A stretch of DNA of 64,000 nt, taken from positions 1,922,001 through 1,986,000 of the forward strand of contig NZ_CP076103.1 of NCBI RefSeq assembly GCF_018732085.1, read 5' to 3'. The stretch comes from Lysobacter capsici (GTDB lineage: Bacteria > Pseudomonadota > Gammaproteobacteria > Xanthomonadales > Xanthomonadaceae). The stretch's first letter is position 1. The number at the start of each line of letters is the position of its first letter. Below, one piece after another: positions 60,031-64,000 of the stretch. The position numbers were made by a program, and so were the translations under genes. A model generated the notes under the pieces. That model saw only the letters and a program-made list of their open reading frames with translations, was not told where the DNA came from and did no database searches.

Positions 60031-60562
60031 AGCCCGCCAGGACTGCCGCAAAGTGGGCCAGTTGATGCCGCGGGCCGTCATTGGTGTAGCTCGCGCTGAC
60101 CCACTTCCGGTCCACGCCGGCCTCGCTCACGTGCTGCTCCACGACGGCCGAACCGGGTCGGACCAGCTCGACCACCCGACCACCGAGGTTCTGCACGAAC
60201 TCGGCTTCGTTGTCGAAGCGCACGTCCGAGATCACCACGCCGGTCTTGCCCTCGCGCTTGGCGCGTTCGATACGGCGCTGGGCGACGATCAGCCACAGCT
60301 CGTTGCAGATGGTCTGCCGGCCCCATTCGGTGCCGAGCGTCTGCATCATGCGGCGCGGGGTGATGCCGCCAAGCCAAGTCAGCGGCTCTTCCTTGAGCGG
60401 CCCGTCGGTCAGCTCTTCGACGCTCAGGCCGGTGAGTTGCGCGATGAAGCCGCGGATCGGACCGGCGAGCGAGAGCTTGGCGAACCCGTGGTGCTCCACG
60501 AGGTAGTCGGCCAGGGTGTCTTTGCCCGACCGCGCACGGCCGGTGATACCGATGATGTTCAG
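60029..60562 (-). CDS. Phage deoxynucleoside monophosphate kinase
   Basis: The 177-residue protein begins, from a CTG at 60562 with AGGAG 7 nt upstream, NIIGITGRARSGKDTLADYL, a P-loop (GRARSGKD). TGVVISDVRFDNEAEFV is the typical dNMP kinase segment of T4 gp1-like and related phage enzymes. It makes dNDPs for phage DNA synthesis. The first ATG (60499) would remove the P-loop, so the CTG start is preferred. Confidence 0.88.
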   Translation of the reverse strand: MNIIGITGRARSGKDTLADYLVEHHGFAKLSLAGPIRGFIAQLTGLSVEELTDGPLKEEPLTWLGGITPRRMMQTLGTEWGRQTICNELWLIVAQRRIERAKREGKTGVVISDVRFDNEAEFVQNLGGRVVELVRPGSAVVEQHVSEAGVDRKWVSASYTNDGPRHQLAHFAAVLAG

Positions 60563-60693
60563 TAGGGGACTCCTATCAAATAAAGGTAAGCACGCCTGCG
60601 CGGGCTCTATGTAGAGCAGGCCAATAGGCGCTCAATGGGGCATAATCCAAGGCAGCCCGATGACCGGGCTAACACCACTAGAAGGAGCTAGAC

Positions 60694-60900
60694 ATGGACG
60701 ACGAGAAGCGGCCAGTTGAAGTTAATAACGGCATATCTAAATACCGCGCGAGGTTCTTGCAGTTCGGTCAGATTCTCGAAACGGATGACGGCAATCACCC
60801 CATTGGAGTTTCAACAGTCGTGTACGTCGAGAAAGACGACGGCTCCATCGCTCAAGTTCCGCCGCCACAGGTCCGCTTCACGGACCGAAAATCTGACTAG
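60694..60900 (+). CDS. Second plus-strand moron, 68 residues
   Basis: ATG 60694 has AAGGAG 8 nt upstream. The soluble protein (ISKYRARFLQFGQILETDD, VSTVVYVEKDDGSIAQVPP) looks like a small beta barrel. CATAAT at 60641-60646 may be a -10 box. It is opposite to all neighbours and bounded by a hairpin, so it is an independent transcription unit. No family recognised. Confidence 0.65.
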   Translation: MDDEKRPVEVNNGISKYRARFLQFGQILETDDGNHPIGVSTVVYVEKDDGSIAQVPPPQVRFTDRKSD

Positions 60901-60916
60901 TCATCTAGGCTTGCCG

Positions 60917-60945
60917 ATCCCCGGATTTTTTTGTAGTCCGGGGAT
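60917..60945 (+). terminator. Terminator hairpin between convergent genes
   Basis: Perfect 9-bp stem ATCCCCGGA / TCCGGGGAT with an 11-nt loop containing seven T residues, 16 nt after the moron stop. It also lies at the stop of the minus-strand gene at 60945. Confidence 0.7.
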
Positions 60946-61127
60946 TACTTACCGGCCGCTTGCAGTAACCGGCGGGCCAGCTGCGCTTCGCCGTCGCGTA
61001 CTCCCGAGGCGTAGGCCAGGCCGCCGTCGACGGGGATGGCGGGGTTCTTGGAGTCGATCAGCGTCGGCTGATCGGCGATGCCGCGGAGCAGGAGCGCCTG
61101 CTGCGGGGTCAGGGTCAGGGCCTTCAT
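60945..61127 (-). CDS. Phage hypothetical protein, 60 residues
   Basis: Short helical protein (LTLTPQQALLLRGIADQPTLID, GVRDGEAQLARRLLQAAGK). ATG 61127 overlaps the upstream stop by 4 nt. Function unknown. Confidence 0.5.
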   Translation of the reverse strand: MKALTLTPQQALLLRGIADQPTLIDSKNPAIPVDGGLAYASGVRDGEAQLARRLLQAAGK

Positions 61128-61321
61128 GCGAAGAACCTCACGGCGAGCCACACCCAGGCAAAGAACGGAACCCAGTAGGCGGGCCAGTTAATGGCCGGCA
61201 GAATCACCGCGGCGGAGCCGGGCAGGCGGACGATGGTGAACCACGTGGCCGACCACACCAGGGTGTAGATCAAGGCGACGATGACGGCGATGACCGTCAG
61301 GAAAGCGAAGATGGTTTCCAC
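61124..61321 (-). CDS. Phage small membrane protein, 65 residues
   Basis: Two transmembrane helices (IFAFLTVIAVIVALIYTLVW and YWVPFFAWVWLAVRFFA). GTG start 61321 with GAGG 7 nt upstream, inside the end of the exonuclease gene. Role unknown; could be a host-membrane modulator. Confidence 0.55.
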   Translation of the reverse strand: METIFAFLTVIAVIVALIYTLVWSATWFTIVRLPGSAAVILPAINWPAYWVPFFAWVWLAVRFFA

Positions 61322-62118
61322 AGGAGAACCTCGTTGGTTTTGTAGTTGAGATCGCCGTGCCGCAGGATGCGAGCGAGGCGTGCTTGAGTCAGTGCGTCGG
61401 CGGCCGTGAACTTCTTGGCCTCGTAGGTTTTCACCACAGCGGCCCAAAGGGCGGCCAGGTGTTCCTCGACGGGCGCATCGCGGTACTGCTCGTGGACCGG
61501 CATGAGTGCCTTGTCGGCCTTGTCCAGGCCGATGCCACGGCATCCGATGTATCCGTCGGTGCTATCGCCGGTGAGCGTCTGTTTCATCCAGAACAGGTTC
61601 GCGTCGTGCTCGGAAATCGTGAGCGTTCCGAGGTCGGGCTTCTGTGGATTGAACAGGCGGCACGGGATGGTGCGCAGGTCTTTGTCGATCGAGACCACGA
61701 TTCGGGCGTGCGGTGCGCGGCGGGGCGCCGGATGTGTCGCGAGTGTGCCGAGGATGTCGTCGCCTTCGAGCGAGTGGCGCATGACCACCTTGTCTTGATA
61801 CTTCTCGCGGATGCATTCGTCCACGAAGTGCCACAAGGTCGGCCGCGGCTTCTCGTGCCGGGATTGCTTGTACGAGCTAAGCACGTCCTTGCGGAAGTTG
61901 TGCTCCGGGCAGGACAGGGCGAGCACGAAGTCGGTGGCCTTGAACTTGCGCACCAGGTTGTCGATCTCGCCGTCAAGGTCGTCGCGCGCTCGGTCGTAGT
62001 CGAGGATTTCCGTCACGTCTCCGTCGCCGTCCCAGTCGATCGACTTGGTGTTGCCGTAGGCGAGCTGGTGGCGGAATACGTCGGCGTCGATCAGGAGCGT
62101 AAGCGGCTTACGCTTCAC
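61297..62118 (-). CDS. 5'-3' exonuclease, T7 gp6-like
   Basis: The 273-residue PIN/FEN-type nuclease has LLIDADVFRHQLAYG, FVLALSCPEHNFRKDVLSSYK, EGDDILGTLATH, IVVSIDKDLRTIPC and GDSTDGYIGCRGIG, i.e. all acidic metal sites of the 5' nuclease family. In T7 gp6 removes primers and degrades host DNA for nucleotides. ATG overlaps the o-spanin stop by 4 nt. Confidence 0.92.
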   Translation of the reverse strand: MKRKPLTLLIDADVFRHQLAYGNTKSIDWDGDGDVTEILDYDRARDDLDGEIDNLVRKFKATDFVLALSCPEHNFRKDVLSSYKQSRHEKPRPTLWHFVDECIREKYQDKVVMRHSLEGDDILGTLATHPAPRRAPHARIVVSIDKDLRTIPCRLFNPQKPDLGTLTISEHDANLFWMKQTLTGDSTDGYIGCRGIGLDKADKALMPVHEQYRDAPVEEHLAALWAAVVKTYEAKKFTAADALTQARLARILRHGDLNYKTNEVLLWKPSSLS

Positions 62119-62363
62119 TGTGCGCCTTCGACCCTACGAGCGCTCTCCAACTGGCCGTTGCAGCGGGTAACAGCGTCTTCGGCTTGGCCTGCGAAGTTGA
62201 TGATGGATTTCGTGGTGGACGTGGGATCGAGCATGACCTCGACGAGCGACGCGTGGTCGCCCTCGATCACGCAGGGTTGCAGGAACGGATTACTGGCGGT
62301 ATGCCTCACGCACGCCGTCAGGAATACGCTCGCGCAGATAATCGCCAGCAGGCGATGCTTCAT
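62115..62363 (-). CDS. Outer-membrane spanin subunit (Rz1-like lipoprotein)
   Basis: The 82-residue protein has a lipoprotein signal (LLAIICASVFLTAC, lipobox LTAC) and begins inside the end of the Rz-like gene in another frame, overlapping by 74 nt. This overlap with an i-spanin is the classic Rz/Rz1 arrangement. The mature part is longer and less Pro-rich than typical Rz1. Confidence 0.72.
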   Translation of the reverse strand: MKHRLLAIICASVFLTACVRHTASNPFLQPCVIEGDHASLVEVMLDPTSTTKSIINFAGQAEDAVTRCNGQLESARRVEGAQ

Positions 62364-62622
62364 TGGAGACCTCGTTGATTCTGGAGTGGGTTTGCGCTCG
62401 GCGCTTACGGACACCGGCGTCGAACTCGGCGCGGGTCACCATCTCTTCGGAGACGGTTTCCAGGCGGCGGGACACGTCGGCGAGCTGGTCCTTCGTCTCG
62501 CGGTTCTCTTCGGCGAGCTTGTCGTTCCTGCTGCTGAGCGTGGTGTAGTCGTAGATCAGATACGCCAGGACCGCGAGCAGCACGGCGCAGGCGACGAGCT
62601 TGAGTTGGGCGAGCGGGGTCAT
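62290..62622 (-). CDS. Inner-membrane spanin subunit (Rz-like)
   Basis: The 110-residue protein has one N-terminal transmembrane helix (LVACAVLLAVLAYLIYDY) and a long coiled coil (SSRNDKLAEENRETKDQLADVSRRLETVSEEM). Together with the lipoprotein it would fuse inner and outer membranes during lysis. Unusual place: between replication genes rather than with holin and endolysin. Confidence 0.78.
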   Translation of the reverse strand: MTPLAQLKLVACAVLLAVLAYLIYDYTTLSSRNDKLAEENRETKDQLADVSRRLETVSEEMVTRAEFDAGVRKRRAQTHSRINEVSNEASPAGDYLRERIPDGVREAYRQ

Positions 62623-62936
62623 CGGGTGCGGCGCACTTCGTCATTGAAGCTCGGCGCGTCAGCCATGACGTACTCGACGCGGCGCCGCGGGTCGTCCGGC
62701 GTGTTGCCGCGGACGATCTCACGACCGATCTGACGCTCCAGCTGGCAGATGACGTGCTCGCCGTAGCTGTTGTCGTCGAGCATCTCCGAGCGCAGCTCGT
62801 GATGGACGGCGTACACCTGGCCGTTGATGCGGGCGCTGATCCGCAGGGCGACGCCGGGGCCACGGAAGTGTCGGTCGCGTTCGTGGGTGCCGAAGATGTC
62901 GATCTCGCAGCACGCGCTCAGCTTGGGAATCCTCAT
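62619..62936 (-). CDS. Phage hypothetical protein, 105 residues
   Basis: Soluble alpha/beta protein with SACCEIDIFGTHERDRHFRG and DDPRRRVEYVMADAP. Start set at ATG 62936 by a 4-nt overlap with the upstream stop. Function unknown; in the replication gene block. Confidence 0.6.
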   Translation of the reverse strand: MRIPKLSACCEIDIFGTHERDRHFRGPGVALRISARINGQVYAVHHELRSEMLDDNSYGEHVICQLERQIGREIVRGNTPDDPRRRVEYVMADAPSFNDEVRRTR

Positions 62937-63334
62937 GCGCTCCACTCCTTCGCGACGATTTCGATGGCGGTGAACTTGCCGGGGATGATGAATTTCTTGC
63001 CGGATTCGGTTTCCAGGCGGTGACCCGACGGGCGCACGCAGAGGCGCACCACGCCGACGACCTTGATCCGCTGGTCTTCGGAGAAGTGATAGGTGCGAGA
63101 GATTTCGCCGCGCAGCTCGGTCCACTTGAGGTCCGGCGCGGTATTCGCAGGCGCGGCATAAAGCTCGGCGTTGTCCGCGAGCCAGAACTCGCGGAACTTG
63201 CCGGGGTAGCAGACGATCACGGACCGGCGCGAGACGGAGACGACGTGCGCGACTTGGCCCCGCTGGGCGCGGCCCTTGCCTGCACTGTCTTTGAGCCGGA
63301 CGACAAGATCGCCGGGCTTGAAGTGCTTGATCAT
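62933..63334 (-). CDS. Phage hypothetical protein, 133 residues
   Basis: The first 55 residues look like a small SH3-like beta barrel (KPGDLVVRLKDSAGKGRAQRG, VAHVVSVSRRSVIVCYPG), found in RNA- or DNA-binding phage proteins. The rest is beta-rich. ATG 63334 overlaps the upstream stop by 4 nt. Function unknown. Confidence 0.6.
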   Translation of the reverse strand: MIKHFKPGDLVVRLKDSAGKGRAQRGQVAHVVSVSRRSVIVCYPGKFREFWLADNAELYAAPANTAPDLKWTELRGEISRTYHFSEDQRIKVVGVVRLCVRPSGHRLETESGKKFIIPGKFTAIEIVAKEWSA

Positions 63335-63618
63335 GAATTCTCCTGGTAATAGCAAGCGACTTGCAGAAGTTCCGCAGGGGTCGCATCGGATTTGATTTGG
63401 TTCGCGCGTGAAGAAATGACGCGCACGTTGCCGCGCACGTAGCCCAGTTCGGGCTTGATTCGATCCAGCGTCGGAGAATTCGGCCCCTGCGCAGCGGCTC
63501 CCGCCGCTCGGTAGAGGGGGATACCTAGCGCAGGGCAGAAACGCGGCACTTCCACGTCCTCGGTTGTGAGGTCGAATGGAAGCCCGCGTTTCAATGCCCG
63601 ACGTTTTGCAGAGCGCAC
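63331..63618 (-). CDS. HNH-type endonuclease-like phage protein
   Basis: At least 95 residues with CPALGIPLYR and SPTLDRIKPELGYVRGNVRVISSRANQIKSDAT (in blocks), the pattern of small phage HNH-like proteins (Cys, DRI, GY-x-GN, IS-x-AN-x-K). GTG 63618 is the first standard start; a CTG at 63657 overlapping the polymerase stop (CTGA) would give a longer product beginning SKQRNTNPAG. Sits beside DNA polymerase, as T7 gene 5.3 does. Confidence 0.75.
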   Translation of the reverse strand: MRSAKRRALKRGLPFDLTTEDVEVPRFCPALGIPLYRAAGAAAQGPNSPTLDRIKPELGYVRGNVRVISSRANQIKSDATPAELLQVACYYQENS

Positions 63619-63653
63619 TAGGACGCCTGCAGGATTCGTGTTGCGTTGTTTAC

Positions 63654-64000
63654 TCAGTGGGTTTCAGCCCAGTTGTTGCCGATCTTGTATTCGCCGGCCA
63701 AAGGACAGCGGAAGCCGAAGTAGTCGCCGGCCGCGGTGATGGATTCCACAGCGGTTCGGCCGACCAGCTCGGCGTGCTCTTCATCGACCTCGATCTGCCA
63801 CTCGTCGTGTACGTTCGCCACGAACTCGTAGTTCACGCCCGGGACAAGCCCGAGTTCCTGTAAGCGCGTGTCGAGAATGTGCAGCGCCTTCTTCATCACC
63901 AGAGCGCCAGCCGATTGCAGCAGGGTGTTGAGCGCTGCGTGGTCGGAGCGGATGTGCAGCCGGCGACCGTCGAGGCCCTTGATCCAGCCTTTCGCTGCGG
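63654..64000 (-). CDS. Family A DNA polymerase, C-terminal end (partial)
   Basis: Only the last 115 residues are in the window. They include the helix LNTLLQSAGALVMKKAL and motif C NVHDEWQIEV with its catalytic aspartate, and the end KIGNNWAETH, all as in T7 gp5. The gene continues to the right beyond 64,000. Confidence 0.95.
   Translation of the reverse strand, partial: AAKGWIKGLDGRRLHIRSDHAALNTLLQSAGALVMKKALHILDTRLQELGLVPGVNYEFVANVHDEWQIEVDEEHAELVGRTAVESITAAGDYFGFRCPLAGEYKIGNNWAETH

Larger units (their letters stand above)
29245..64000 (-). mobile_element. T7-like podovirus prophage (left part, runs past the window)
   Basis: The prophage has an integrase at the tRNA, then an almost unbroken minus-strand gene series with T7 order from DNA polymerase to terminase. 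Genes overlap by 1 or 4 nt (TGATG, ATGA, GTGA). Since integrase and tiny early-type genes lie left of the terminase, the phage DNA must have been joined end to end at about 35.0-36.6 kb before recombining at attP. Two plus-strand genes are morons. No structural gene looks broken, so it may be inducible. Confidence 0.9.

Noticed and set aside
59881..60081. 66-codon minus-strand frame through the twin hairpins
   Set aside because: It encodes the two hairpin repeats and starts inside the dNMP kinase gene; not a protein gene.

Overview
The window is GC-rich (about two thirds G+C by eye) and looks like a chromosome segment of a Lysobacter-type member of the Xanthomonadaceae. The support is the leuS-lptE-holA-nadD-rsfS gene neighbourhood, the codon usage, several very small secreted proteins, and hairpin-rich intergenic repeats. 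The genus is an inference from gene content, not from a search.

Host part, positions 1 to about 29,244. From the left edge there is a minus-strand block: a truncated queuosine-precursor transporter, a PQQ-type sugar dehydrogenase and a DUF502 membrane protein, coupled by 4-nt stop/start overlaps. Next come a receptor-like Ser/Thr kinase with a formylglycine-generating-enzyme-like C terminus, a DUF4442 thioesterase-like protein, a CnoX-type thioredoxin, a DUF998 membrane protein, three tandem six-cysteine secreted peptides, an amidohydrolase, small secreted proteins and a CHASE3-GAF-GGDEF diguanylate cyclase. The plus-strand essential block leuS - GST - lptE - holA - nadD - rsfS follows. leuS is interrupted by a 64-bp T-rich insertion flanked by an 18-bp direct repeat, most likely a sequence or assembly artefact. 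After a Bax-inhibitor-1 protein comes a tRNA array (Pro, Arg, His, Lys), an inverted duplication carrying two paralogous small secreted proteins, a proline iminopeptidase, a beta-lactamase-like hydrolase and tRNA-Leu(TAG).

Prophage part, about 29,245 to beyond 64,000. A T7-like podovirus is integrated at the 3' end of tRNA-Leu. Almost all genes are on the minus strand. Read right to left the order is that of T7: family A DNA polymerase, HNH-like protein, spanin pair, 5'-3' exonuclease, dNMP kinase, gp7.3-like protein, portal, scaffold, capsid, tubular proteins A and B, internal proteins gp13-gp16, tail fibres, holin, terminase small and large subunits, amidase endolysin. A region without genes follows (35.0-36.2 kb); it and the adjoining stretch to 36.6 kb carry short CCTNAGG-like repeats like those that flank the T7 terminal repeat. 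I infer this is where the linear phage ends were joined before integration. Beyond it lie many tiny early-type genes, a MarR-like regulator and a tyrosine integrase next to attL. attR and any phage RNA polymerase would lie to the right of the window.

The most unusual prophage items are: a lipoprotein that shares the first ~45 residues of the gp16-like ejection protein; an HslV/proteasome-like peptidase in the late operon; two plus-strand moron-like genes, one with a HARE-HTH-like C terminus; a pair of 100-bp-spaced hairpin elements resembling an SP6-type promoter; and CTG start codons.
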